Of a stretch of 64,000 nucleotides of DNA, positions 35,749 to 44,031 are shown piece after piece. The position numbers and the translations under genes were made by a program. The notes beneath the pieces are model-generated. The model was not told the DNA's origin, searched no databases, and saw only the letters and a list, made by a program, of their open reading frames with translations. Source of the stretch: Bradyrhizobium sp. SSBR45G (lineage in GTDB: Bacteria > Pseudomonadota > Alphaproteobacteria > Rhizobiales > Xanthobacteraceae). Positions within the stretch are counted from its first letter, which is position 1. Every line of letters begins with the position of its first letter. The stretch lies in contig NZ_BSCT01000001.1 of the NCBI RefSeq assembly GCF_030159255.1, forward strand, positions 496,001-560,000. Reading direction: 5' to 3'.

Positions 35749-37062
35749 ATGCGAGTTGCGGTGGTTGGAACGGGTATTGCGGGAAATGCCGCAGCCTGGT
35801 CCTTGGCGAAGCGTTATCCGATCACCGTGTACGAGCGCGACATCCGTCCCGGCGGCCACAGCCACACCGTGACGATCGACTATGATGGTGCCCCGGTGTC
35901 CGTCGACATCGGCTTCATCGTCTATAACGAGCTGAATTATCCGGAATTGACGGCTCTGTTCGATCATCTCGGGGTCGAGACCGTCGAGAGCAGCATGAGC
36001 TTCGCCGTCACGGCAGACGCCGGCCGCTTCGAATGGAAGGGCGGCGGCAACACCTGGCTGGACACCGCCAAGGGCCTGTTCGCACAACCGAGCAACCTGC
36101 TGTCGACATCCTATCTGTGGATGCTCAGGGACATCGTCACCTTCAATGACCAGAGCGTCGCCGACTTCAAGGCCGGCCGTCTGGCGGGGCTTACGCTCGG
36201 GGACTATTTCCGCCGTAACCATTTCGCGCCGCGCCTCCTCACCGACTATCTGGCCCCGATGGGCGCGGCGATCTGGTCGGCCCCGGCGTCCGAGATGCTG
36301 GCGTTTCCGGCCGAGAATTTCGTCGCCTTCTTCAGCAACCACCGGTTGCTGCAATATGACCGGCCGGTCTGGCGCACCGTCAAGGGCGGCAGCCGCCGCT
36401 ACGTCGAGCAGCTGACGTCCAGCTTCCGCAACCATGTCCGGCTCGGCAGCGCCGTCACCAGCATCGAGCGCACGGCGCATGGCGTGACCGTCCAGGACAG
36501 CAGCGGCCACCGTGACACCTACGATCACGTCGTCATCGCGGCTCATAGCGACCAGGCGCTCGCCATGCTCGGTGATGCCGACGAGAATGAGCGCAGCGTG
36601 CTCGGCGCGATCAAATACTCGCCGAATACGATCTATCTGCACCGTGACAGCCGGCTGATGCCGAAGCGGCGCCGCGCCTGGGCCTCGTGGAATTTCCTGC
36701 GCTGGCAGCGCGAGGGCGTTCCGATGAACGACGTCGCGGTGACCTATTGGATGAACAACCTTCAGGGCATCGACCACGACAAGCCCCTTTTCGTCAGCCT
36801 CAACCCTCCTTTCGCTCCGGCTCCGGAGCTGACCTTCGGCAAATATGTCTGTGAGCATCCACAATACACCGCTGCCGCCTTTGCGGCGCAGAAGCGTCTG
36901 GCAACGATTCAGGGGCAGCGCCACACCTGGTTCTGCGGGGCCTGGACCGGCTATGGTTTCCATGAGGACGGGCTGCGCTCGGGCCTCGCTGTGGCGGAGG
37001 CGCTCGGTGGGACTGTCCCGTGGCGCGGGCTTGCCGCCGAGCTTGCCGAAGCCGCAGAATAG
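35749..37062 (+). CDS. FAD-dependent oxidoreductase linked to CFA synthase
   Basis: 437 residues. Amine-oxidase/desaturase-like flavoprotein: the dinucleotide-binding start MRVAVVGTGIAGNAAAWSLA fixes the N-terminus and rules out the open 25 codons before it. The second conserved region YERDIRPGGHSHTVTIDYDG matches FAD-dependent desaturase relatives, and the C-terminal WFCGAWTGYGFHEDGLRSGL is the FAD-closing motif. Its family regularly sits beside DUF1365 and cyclopropane-fatty-acid-synthase genes, as here, and is thought to act on membrane fatty acyl chains. The next gene starts 7 bases after its stop. Confidence 0.92.
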   Translation: MRVAVVGTGIAGNAAAWSLAKRYPITVYERDIRPGGHSHTVTIDYDGAPVSVDIGFIVYNELNYPELTALFDHLGVETVESSMSFAVTADAGRFEWKGGGNTWLDTAKGLFAQPSNLLSTSYLWMLRDIVTFNDQSVADFKAGRLAGLTLGDYFRRNHFAPRLLTDYLAPMGAAIWSAPASEMLAFPAENFVAFFSNHRLLQYDRPVWRTVKGGSRRYVEQLTSSFRNHVRLGSAVTSIERTAHGVTVQDSSGHRDTYDHVVIAAHSDQALAMLGDADENERSVLGAIKYSPNTIYLHRDSRLMPKRRRAWASWNFLRWQREGVPMNDVAVTYWMNNLQGIDHDKPLFVSLNPPFAPAPELTFGKYVCEHPQYTAAAFAAQKRLATIQGQRHTWFCGAWTGYGFHEDGLRSGLAVAEALGGTVPWRGLAAELAEAAE

Positions 37063-37069
37063 GCACGAG

Positions 37070-37915
37070 ATGGACAGCGACCAACCTCGACCCCATGATC
37101 GAACAGCAGCGGCCGCGCTCTATGTCGGTGACGTCATGCATGCCCGCATGCGGCCGACCAGGCATCGCTTCCAATATCGGGTGATGAGCCTGCTGATCGA
37201 TCTCGGGCGTCTCGACGACGCGGACCGGCAGTCGGCGCTGTTCGGCGTCAACCGCGGCGCACTCTACAGCTTTCACGAGCGCGACCATGGCAAGCGGGAC
37301 GGCTCCTCGCTGCTGGCCTATGCTCGCAACTGCGCGTCGGAGCACGGCGTCGATCTCAGCGGCGGACGCGTGCTGCTGCTGTGCTATCCCCGGCTGCTCG
37401 GCTTCGTCTTCAATCCGTTGTCGGTGTATTTCTGCTATCGCAGCGACGGCGCCCTGGCGCTGATGATCTACGAGGTCCGCAACACCTTCGGCGAGATCAA
37501 GCCCTATGTGCTGCCGGTCGGGCCAGGCGAGCTCACCGACGCCGGGCTGCGCCAGGAGCAGGACAAGACCTTCTACGTCTCGCCCTTCATCGACATGGCG
37601 ATGCGCTACCATTTCCGGGTCACCCCTCCGGGCGACAATGTGAAGTTGCGGATTCTCGAGACCGGCGCCGACGGTCCGCTGCTCGCCGCGACCTTCTTCG
37701 GTCGCCGTCGCGGGCTGAGCTCGCGCTCGCTGCTGGCCGCCTTCGCCTCGCTCCCCCTAGTGACGCTGAAGATTGTCGGCGCCATCCATTGGGAGGCGCT
37801 GCGGCTGTGGGCCAAGGGCGTCCGCCTTGTCCCGCGCGGCGAAATGGCCGCAAATGCTGGAACCAATACCGGCTTGGCGGGAAACGACAGCCACGCTTAT
37901 ATATCCCGGCGCTGA
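37070..37915 (+). CDS. DUF1365 family protein
   Basis: 281 residues. DUF1365 signatures: LYVGDVMHARMRPTRHRFQY at residues 18-37, LLCYPRLLGFVFNPLSVYFC near residue 104, and KTFYVSPFIDMAMRYHF. No membrane helix is certain. The biochemical role is unknown; the family is almost always encoded between an FAD-dependent oxidoreductase and a CFA-type methyltransferase and is presumed to help in lipid acyl modification. The start at 37070 leaves 7 bases after the oxidoreductase stop; the same frame runs upstream inside that gene but without conservation. The tail (AGTNTGLAGNDSHAYISRR) is divergent. Confidence 0.9.
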   Translation: MDSDQPRPHDRTAAAALYVGDVMHARMRPTRHRFQYRVMSLLIDLGRLDDADRQSALFGVNRGALYSFHERDHGKRDGSSLLAYARNCASEHGVDLSGGRVLLLCYPRLLGFVFNPLSVYFCYRSDGALALMIYEVRNTFGEIKPYVLPVGPGELTDAGLRQEQDKTFYVSPFIDMAMRYHFRVTPPGDNVKLRILETGADGPLLAATFFGRRRGLSSRSLLAAFASLPLVTLKIVGAIHWEALRLWAKGVRLVPRGEMAANAGTNTGLAGNDSHAYISRR

Positions 37916-38023
37916 CCACAATTGGACAGTGCGCTCTCGTCCACTCAGCCAAGCCCGACCAGGTGCGCCTCGCAGCCGTCCGGGAGGCTTGGACGCGGAG
38001 CCGCTTGCGTGAATGGAACTGCC

Positions 38024-39256
38024 ATGCCGGACGTAATTCCCATTACCCCCGACAATATCGACAAGGTGCTTGCCGATCTGCCTCGCCTGCCCCGGCTGGC
38101 GCTCGGGTTCGGCTCCCGACTGAGGAAAGGCACGCTCGACGTGACCCTGCCGGACGGCCGCATCGTCCGGCTCGGTGGCGCCGAGCCGGGGCCGGCGGCC
38201 GCGATGATCCTGGCCAATTACGGTTTCGCCTCGCGCCTCATCAATGGCGGCGACATCGGCATCGCCGAGGCCTATTTGAACGGCGACTGGGATACCCCCG
38301 ATCTGACGCAGTTTCTCTATCTGTTCTGCGTCAACCAGGAGCTGTTGCAGTCGATGCTGGAGGACAAGCCGCTGATCCGGTTTGCCCAGCTGATGCGGCA
38401 CTGGTTCAACCGCAACACCAAGCGGCAGGCGCGACGCAACATCTACGCCCATTACGACATCGGCAATTCGTTCTACTCGACCTGGCTCGATCCGAGCATG
38501 ACCTATTCCTCGGCGCTGTTCGAGGAGCACACCACGGATCTCACCGCCGCGCAGACCAACAAGTACAAGCGGCTCGCCGAGGCGATCGATCTGAAGCCGG
38601 GACAGAAGCTGCTCGAGATCGGCTGCGGCTGGGGCGGCTTTGCCGAATACGCCGCCAAGACGTTCGGCACCAAGGTCGTGGGCCTGACCATCAGCGAGCA
38701 GCAGCGCGATTTTGCGCAGCGCCGCATCCACGAGGCCGGGCTCGCCGACAAGGTCGAGATTCGCCTGCAGGACTATCGCGACGAGCGCGACCGCTACGAT
38801 CGCATTGCGTCGATCGAGATGATCGAGGCGGTCGGCGAACAGTTCTGGCCGAAATATTTTTCGCAGCTGCGAGACCGGCTGCTGCCCGGCGGCCTCGCCG
38901 GTGTCCAGGCGATTACCATCCAGGACAATCTGTTTCAGCACTATCGGCGCGAGGTCGACTTCATCCAGCGCTATGTCTTCCCCGGCGGCATGCTGCCGAC
39001 GCCGCAGATCCTGAAGACGCTCGGCGAACGGTTTGGCATACCCGTCATCCGCGAGCGGATCTTTGGGGAAGATTATGCCAAGACGCTGGCGATCTGGCGC
39101 AGCAATTTCCGCGCGGCCTGGCCGAACCTCACGCCCGCCGGCTTCGACGAGCGCTTCCGCCGGCTCTGGGAGTACTATCTGTCCTACTGCGAAGCAGGTT
39201 TCCTGTCGGGGAACATCGACGTTCGGCAAGTCGTTTTTGCCAAGTCAGGCTCCTGA
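38024..39256 (+). CDS. cfa: Cyclopropane-fatty-acyl-phospholipid synthase family methyltransferase
   Basis: 410 residues. SAM-dependent acyl-lipid methyltransferase: an N-terminal lipid-binding helical domain (to about residue 115), ARRNIYAHYDIGNSFYSTWL near residue 137, the SAM loop LLEIGCGWGGFAEYAA near residue 196, and IASIEMIEAVGEQFWPKYFS. It should transfer a methylene or methyl group from SAM to a cis double bond in membrane phospholipids. Given its oxidoreductase and DUF1365 partners, a branched or furan-type product, as made by UfaM relatives, cannot be excluded. The start at MPDVIPITPDN is preferred over upstream codons. The gap to the DUF1365 stop is 108 bases. Confidence 0.94.
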   Translation: MPDVIPITPDNIDKVLADLPRLPRLALGFGSRLRKGTLDVTLPDGRIVRLGGAEPGPAAAMILANYGFASRLINGGDIGIAEAYLNGDWDTPDLTQFLYLFCVNQELLQSMLEDKPLIRFAQLMRHWFNRNTKRQARRNIYAHYDIGNSFYSTWLDPSMTYSSALFEEHTTDLTAAQTNKYKRLAEAIDLKPGQKLLEIGCGWGGFAEYAAKTFGTKVVGLTISEQQRDFAQRRIHEAGLADKVEIRLQDYRDERDRYDRIASIEMIEAVGEQFWPKYFSQLRDRLLPGGLAGVQAITIQDNLFQHYRREVDFIQRYVFPGGMLPTPQILKTLGERFGIPVIRERIFGEDYAKTLAIWRSNFRAAWPNLTPAGFDERFRRLWEYYLSYCEAGFLSGNIDVRQVVFAKSGS

Positions 39257-39339
39257 CGTCAGCGGCTTACGCCGCACTGGAGACTAGGCTAGGGTCTTCC
39301 TAGATCTGGTTACAGGAAGCTGCCCAAGGTATTTGCGAT

Positions 39340-40374
39340 ATGGCCATAAGAAACGACGTCGTCGAGGCGATCGGCAACACGCCCCTGATCAAGCTCAAGC
39401 GCGCCTCGGAAGCGACGGGCTGCACCATTCTCGGCAAGGCCGAGTTCATGAACCCCGGCCAGTCGGTTAAGGATCGGGCCGGCAAATGGATGATCCTGGA
39501 GGCCGAGAAGCGCGGCGATCTGAAGCCGGGCGGTCTCGTGGTGGAAGCCACCGCCGGCAACACCGGCATCGGCCTCGCTGTCGTCGCCAACGCGCGCGGC
39601 TATCGCACGTTGATCGTGATCCCGGAAACGCAGAGCCAGGAAAAGAAGGACATGCTGCGGCTGTGCGGCGCCGAGCTGATCGAGGTGCCGGCCCTGCCCT
39701 TCAGCAATCCCAACAACTATGCCCATGTCGGCCGCCGGCTCGCCGACGAGCTGCGCAAGACCGAGCCGAACGGTGTGCTGTTCGCCGACCAGTGGAACAA
39801 CCTCGACAACGCCAAGGCGCACTACGAGTCGACCGGCCCTGAGATCTGGGAGCAGACCGGCGGCAAGGTCGACGGCTTCATATGCGCCGTCGGCACCGGT
39901 GGCACGCTGGCAGGCACGAGCCGTTACCTCAAGGAGAAGAACAAGGACATCGTCACCGCCTGCGCCGATCCGCACGGCTTTGCGATGTACGAATGGTTCA
40001 AGAACGGCGTGGTCAAGTCGACGCCGGGCGACTCCATCACCGAGGGCATCGGCATCGGCCGGGTGACGCCGGTCATCGAGACCGCCAAGGTCGACACGGC
40101 CTTCCTGATCTCGGACGAAGTGGCGGTCCAGACCATCTACGATCTGCTGCTGCACGAGGGCCTGTGTCTGGGCGGCTCCAGCGGCATCAACATCGCCGGC
40201 GCCGTGGAACTGGCGAAGCACCTCGGCCCGGGCCACACCATCGTGACCATCCTGTGCGACTCCGGCAACCGCTACCAGTCGAAGCTCTACAATCCCGACT
40301 TCATGCGCGCAAAGAACCTGCCGGTCCCGGCCTGGCTGGAGCGGCGCAGCGGGATCAAGCCGCCATTCGTGTGA
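39340..40374 (+). CDS. cysK: Cysteine synthase A (O-acetylserine sulfhydrylase)
   Basis: 344 residues, PLP fold type II. The PLP lysine is K44 in NPGQSVKDRAGKW; the phosphate- and substrate-binding loops are EATAGNTGIGLA (Ala in place of the usual Ser before GNTG) and AVGTGGTLAGTSRYLK. It makes L-cysteine from O-acetylserine and sulfide. The C-terminal 40 residues (DSGNRYQSKLYNPDFMRAKN and onwards) match the longer rhizobial CysK type. It is 83 bases after cfa on the same strand, probably with its own promoter. Confidence 0.95.
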   Translation: MAIRNDVVEAIGNTPLIKLKRASEATGCTILGKAEFMNPGQSVKDRAGKWMILEAEKRGDLKPGGLVVEATAGNTGIGLAVVANARGYRTLIVIPETQSQEKKDMLRLCGAELIEVPALPFSNPNNYAHVGRRLADELRKTEPNGVLFADQWNNLDNAKAHYESTGPEIWEQTGGKVDGFICAVGTGGTLAGTSRYLKEKNKDIVTACADPHGFAMYEWFKNGVVKSTPGDSITEGIGIGRVTPVIETAKVDTAFLISDEVAVQTIYDLLLHEGLCLGGSSGINIAGAVELAKHLGPGHTIVTILCDSGNRYQSKLYNPDFMRAKNLPVPAWLERRSGIKPPFV

Positions 40375-40465
40375 GAGCGAGTAGCGAGTAGCGAGTAGCG
40401 AGTAGCGAGAGGGCGTATTCCTCTAATCGCGATTCGCCACGCCCTATTCGCTACTCCCTATTCCC
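40375..40465. repeat. Tandem heptamer and inverted repeat after cysK
   Basis: The 7-base unit gcgagta is repeated in tandem (about 40378-40409). It is followed by related inverted sequence (ctattcgctactccctattc, 40443-40462) that can pair back with it. It sits between the convergent cysK and aapP stops and may act as a bidirectional terminator. Similar sequence is common in Bradyrhizobium intergenic DNA. Confidence 0.7.
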
Positions 40466-40477
40466 GATTCGCCCCAC

Positions 40478-41221
40478 TCAGTGCCGCAGGATCTGGCTCA
40501 AGAACAGCTTGCTGCGCGCGTGCTGCGGGTTGGCGAAGAATTCCTCCGGCGTGTTCGACTCGATGATCTGGCCGGCGTCCATGAACACGACGCGGTTGGC
40601 GACCTCGCGGGCGAAACCCATCTCGTGGGTCACGACCAGCATGGTCATGCCCTCCTGGGCGAGGTCGACCATGGTGTCGAGCACCTCTTTCACCATCTCG
40701 GGATCGAGCGCCGAGGTCGGCTCGTCGAACAGCATGACCTTCGGATTCATCGTCAGCGCGCGCGCAATTGCGACGCGCTGCTGCTGACCGCCGGACATCT
40801 GGCCCGGATATTTCTGCGCCTGGTGCGGGATCTTGACCCGCTCCAGGAACTTCATCGCGGTCTCCTCGGCTTCCTTCTGCGGAATGTTGCGCACCCAGAT
40901 CGGCGCCAGGGTGCAGTTCTCCAGCACGGTAAGATGCGGGAACAAATTGAAGCTCTGGAACACCATGCCGACCTCGCGGCGGACCTCGTCGACCCGCTTG
41001 AGGTTCGGGCCGAGGTCGATGCCGTCGACATTGATCTCGCCCTCCTGGAACTCCTCCAGCGCGTTGATGCAGCGGATCAGGGTCGACTTCCCCGAGCCCG
41101 ACGGCCCGCAGATCACGATGCGCTCGCCCTTGGCGACGGACAGGTTGACGTCGCGCAGCACGTGGAATTCGCCATACCATTTGTTGAGGGCGGAAATGCT
41201 GACGATCGAATTTGCGGCCAT
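40478..41221 (-). CDS. aapP: General L-amino acid ABC transporter, ATPase
   Basis: 247 residues. Walker [10 protein letters not shown] (residues about 38-46), signature [15 protein letters not shown], Walker [15 protein letters not shown] and the H-loop LVVTHEMGF. It energises uptake of a broad range of L-amino acids by the AapJQMP system, the PAAT-family transporter of rhizobia (BztABCD in Rhodobacter). Last gene of the four-gene minus-strand operon; its start lies 24 bases after the aapM stop. Confidence 0.95.
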   Translation of the reverse strand: MAANSIVSISALNKWYGEFHVLRDVNLSVAKGERIVICGPSGSGKSTLIRCINALEEFQEGEINVDGIDLGPNLKRVDEVRREVGMVFQSFNLFPHLTVLENCTLAPIWVRNIPQKEAEETAMKFLERVKIPHQAQKYPGQMSGGQQQRVAIARALTMNPKVMLFDEPTSALDPEMVKEVLDTMVDLAQEGMTMLVVTHEMGFAREVANRVVFMDAGQIIESNTPEEFFANPQHARSKLFLSQILRH

Positions 41222-41245
41222 GGATCTCTGACTCGATGATGCTGT

Positions 41246-42766
41246 TCAGTTACGCCGGTGCGCGTTCAGGCGACGCTCGACCAGCAGGGAGTAGCGTGAC
41301 ATGCCGAAGCAGAAGGCGAAGTAGATCATCCCGGTGAAGGCAAAGCCGGTGAAGGCCGTGGTCGGCGTCGCCCACACCGGATCCGCGAACGAGGCCTTGA
41401 GGCTGCCGAGCAGGTCGAACAGCGCCACGATCGACACGAGCGAGGTGTCCTTGAACAGCGAGATGAAGCTGTTGACGATGCCGGGAATGACGTGGCGCAG
41501 CGCCTGCGGCAGCACGATGAAACTCGTGGTCTTCCACCAGGACAGGCCGAGCGCGTTCGCCGCCTCCGCCTGGCCGCGTGGAATCGCCTGCAGGCCGCCG
41601 CGGATCACCTCCGCCATGTAGGCGCCGGAGAACAGCGCGACGCCGACCAACGCGCGCACCAATCCATCGATCCGCATGTTGCCGGGCAGGAACAGCGGCA
41701 GCATGTAAGTGGCGAAGAACAGCACGGTGATCAGCGGCACGCCGCGCACCAATTCGATGAAGGCGATCGAGAAGTAGCGGATCAGCGGGATCGTCGAGCG
41801 GCGGCCGAGCGCCAGCGCGATGCCGATCGGCATCGAGGCGACGATGCCGATCACCGAGACGACCAACGTCACCAGCATGCCGCCCCACAGCCGCGTATCG
41901 ACGATGGGAAGACCGCCGCGATCCAGGCCCATGACCGCAATCACGACGGCGATGCCGACGAAGGTCGCAGCCGTGCCGATGACACTGCGCATCGCGCGGC
42001 TGCCGCCACCGATGACGTAAACCAGCGCGGTCACCGCGACCGCGGTGACCGCAAGATCGGTCCAGACCGGCTGCCGCGACGCCTGCAACAGGTCGCGCAG
42101 CCAGGCCAGGGGCGAGATCACCAGGGAGACGAGCATTCCGATCAGCACGACCAGCTTGCCGAGCAGCCAGAGCAGCAGGCCGGCGACCGGAACGTTGGCC
42201 CCAGCCCGAACCAGCGCATTGCCGCCGGTCTCGATGCTCTCGGCGAACAATGACAGCGCGCTTGCGCTCCAGCTCACACCGAAGCCGGCGAGGCCGCCGC
42301 CGTAGAGCAGGAAGAACGCGACCACCGGCAGCGCGAAGAAGAAGATGCCGGCGTTCAGGCCCTTGGCCGGCAGCCGCGGGATCAGCAGCGGCACGAGCAG
42401 CACCACCGACAGCACGTAGGTCAGGTTGACCCGCCAGCGCTCGGCCTCGGGATAGAAGCCGTACATGAACTGGCCGAACTTGGCCGAGATGTAAGGCCAG
42501 CATGCGCCGACGGGGTGCCCGGCGTTCTGGGCGAGGCACGCCTCGCGATCCTTGCCGACCCAGACGGCATCGACGAGCAGGAACTGGAGCGCGGGGATCA
42601 CCGTGAACCAGATCAGCAGCGCGCTCAGCAGCGTCAGCAGAATATTGGTCGGCGAGTTCAAGAGCTGCGTGCGGACGAAGCCAACCAAGCCCGTGGTCTT
42701 GATCGGCGCCGGCCGCTCGCCGGCCATGTCCTGGCGAATGAAATTGGAGGCTGTGATGTCGGTCAT
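41246..42766 (-). CDS. aapM: General L-amino acid ABC transporter, permease AapM
   Basis: 506 residues, long HisM-type permease with several extra N-terminal helices before the transporter core, normal for AapM/BztC. The EAA-type loop is around AIPRGQAEAANALGLSWWKT, with MYFAFCFGMSRYS-like residues near the end (IYFAFCFGMSRYSLLVERRL). The start is set at MTDITASNFIRQ (42766); the preceding in-frame MARDLAHEETW sequence is encoded by 17-18-base tandem copies and is not conserved. The ATG overlaps the stop of a 12-codon minicistron in ATGA. Confidence 0.93.
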   Translation of the reverse strand: MTDITASNFIRQDMAGERPAPIKTTGLVGFVRTQLLNSPTNILLTLLSALLIWFTVIPALQFLLVDAVWVGKDREACLAQNAGHPVGACWPYISAKFGQFMYGFYPEAERWRVNLTYVLSVVLLVPLLIPRLPAKGLNAGIFFFALPVVAFFLLYGGGLAGFGVSWSASALSLFAESIETGGNALVRAGANVPVAGLLLWLLGKLVVLIGMLVSLVISPLAWLRDLLQASRQPVWTDLAVTAVAVTALVYVIGGGSRAMRSVIGTAATFVGIAVVIAVMGLDRGGLPIVDTRLWGGMLVTLVVSVIGIVASMPIGIALALGRRSTIPLIRYFSIAFIELVRGVPLITVLFFATYMLPLFLPGNMRIDGLVRALVGVALFSGAYMAEVIRGGLQAIPRGQAEAANALGLSWWKTTSFIVLPQALRHVIPGIVNSFISLFKDTSLVSIVALFDLLGSLKASFADPVWATPTTAFTGFAFTGMIYFAFCFGMSRYSLLVERRLNAHRRN

Positions 42767-42801
42767 GCGCCAAGTCTCTTCAACGCGCCAAGTCTCTTCA
42801 T
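42763..42801 (-). CDS. Putative coupling minicistron, 12 codons
   Basis: On the minus strand an ATG at 42801 overlaps the aapQ stop (ATGA, 42798-42801). It opens a frame MKRLGALKRLGA that stops at 42763-42765, overlapping the aapM start ATG (again ATGA). Both overlaps come from the tandem units. The simplest reading is that duplication of an original aapQ/aapM ATGA junction left a chain of two couplings. The peptide itself probably has no function. Confidence 0.5.
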   Translation of the reverse strand: MKRLGALKRLGA

Positions 42802-42815
42802 GCGCCAAGTCTCTT
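42763..42815 (-). repeat. Tandem 17-18-base repeat at the aapQ/aapM junction
   Basis: gcgccaagtctctt occurs at 42767-42780, 42785-42798 and 42802-42815. On the minus strand the copies read AAGAGACTTGGCGC. They encode the end of AapQ (KRLGA-stop) and then two further KRLGA-like units before the aapM start codon. Confidence 0.95.
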
Positions 42816-44003
42816 GCCAAGTCGCCAGCTGTAGAAGCTCATGATTGCGCTCGTGATCAGCGAAATCACCAGATAGACGCCCATCGTGATCGCGATGATC
42901 TCGATGGCCTGGCCGGTCTGGCTCATCGTCGTGCCGGCGAACACCGAGACCAGGTCGGGGTAGCCGATGGCAACCGCGAGCGACGAGTTCTTGGTCAGGT
43001 TGAGGTACTGGTTGGTCAGCGGCGGCAGGATCACGCGCAGCGCCTGCGGCACCACGATCAGCCGCAGCACGGTGCCGCGGCTGAGGCCGAGCGATAGCCC
43101 CGCCTCCATCTGCCCCTTGTGCACCGACAGAATGCCGCCACGCACCACCTCGGCGATGAACGAGGCCGTGTACATCGTCAGGGCCAGGGTCAGCGCGACG
43201 AATTCAGGAATGATCCGCGACCCGCCGGCGAAGTTGAAGCCCTTCAGCACCGGGACCTCGAACACCACCGGCGCCCCGAAGATCAGCACGACGATCAGCG
43301 GCAGGCCGATCAGGAGGCCGAGCACATAGGGCCAGATCCGGATGACGTGGCCGCGCAGAAACAGCTCGCGGCGCGCATGATAGCGCAACCCGATGGAGGC
43401 CACGATCGCGATGCCGAGCGCGATCAGGAACGGCATCAGGCCGGGCTCTTCGACCGGGCGCGGAACGATGAAGCCGCGGTTGTTGAGAAAGAATGTCGAG
43501 AATACCGAGATGCTCTGGCGCGGCCCCGGCAGGGCGGCGAGCACGGCGAGGTACCAGAACGTGATCTGGAACAGCAGCGGCAGATTGCGGATGAGCTCGA
43601 CATAGGCGCCAGCGACCCGTGACAGCAATCCGTTCGGAGACAAGCGGCCGAGAGCGATGAGCAGACCGAGGATGGTCGCTAGCACGATGCCGATCACCGA
43701 CACCAGCAGCGTGTTCAGGATGCCGACCATCAGCACGCGGCTGTAACTGTCGGAGCCCGAATAGGAGATCAGGGCCTGGTTCACGTCGAACCCGGCCGTG
43801 TTGTCAAGGAATCCGAAGCCCGACGTGATGCGCTGGGCTGCCAGATTGCTGCGGGCGTTGGCTACGATCTCGTAGCCAACCCACACCAGGACTGCGACGA
43901 ACAGGATCTGCAGGATGATGCCATTCCATCCTGCCTTGCCGCCGAGCATGCGCTTCAGCCGAAGCCCATATTGCGCAGGCGGTAACCTCGCTTCGATGCT
44001 CAT
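42798..44003 (-). CDS. aapQ: General L-amino acid ABC transporter, permease AapQ
   Basis: 401 residues. HisM-family permease with about eight helices; the cytoplasmic EAA loop is around HKGQMEAGLSLGLSRGTVLR, near residue 295. Characteristic of AapQ is the long insert between the first and second helix (about residues 47-85, ITSGFGFLDNTAGFDVNQAL). The start at MSIEARLPPAQYG (44003) follows the aapJ stop by 28 bases. The C-terminal GKRLGA lies in the first unit of the tandem repeat. It pairs with AapM in the membrane channel. Confidence 0.94.
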   Translation of the reverse strand: MSIEARLPPAQYGLRLKRMLGGKAGWNGIILQILFVAVLVWVGYEIVANARSNLAAQRITSGFGFLDNTAGFDVNQALISYSGSDSYSRVLMVGILNTLLVSVIGIVLATILGLLIALGRLSPNGLLSRVAGAYVELIRNLPLLFQITFWYLAVLAALPGPRQSISVFSTFFLNNRGFIVPRPVEEPGLMPFLIALGIAIVASIGLRYHARRELFLRGHVIRIWPYVLGLLIGLPLIVVLIFGAPVVFEVPVLKGFNFAGGSRIIPEFVALTLALTMYTASFIAEVVRGGILSVHKGQMEAGLSLGLSRGTVLRLIVVPQALRVILPPLTNQYLNLTKNSSLAVAIGYPDLVSVFAGTTMSQTGQAIEIIAITMGVYLVISLITSAIMSFYSWRLGKRLGA

Positions 44004-44031
44004 TCGCCGCAGCCCCGATATCGTGCAGTGA

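Noticed and set aside
40378..40410. Tandem gcgagta units as a possible CRISPR or iteron array
   Set aside because: Units are only 7 bases without spacers, and no cas or replication gene is near. It is simple tandem sequence in a dispersed intergenic repeat.
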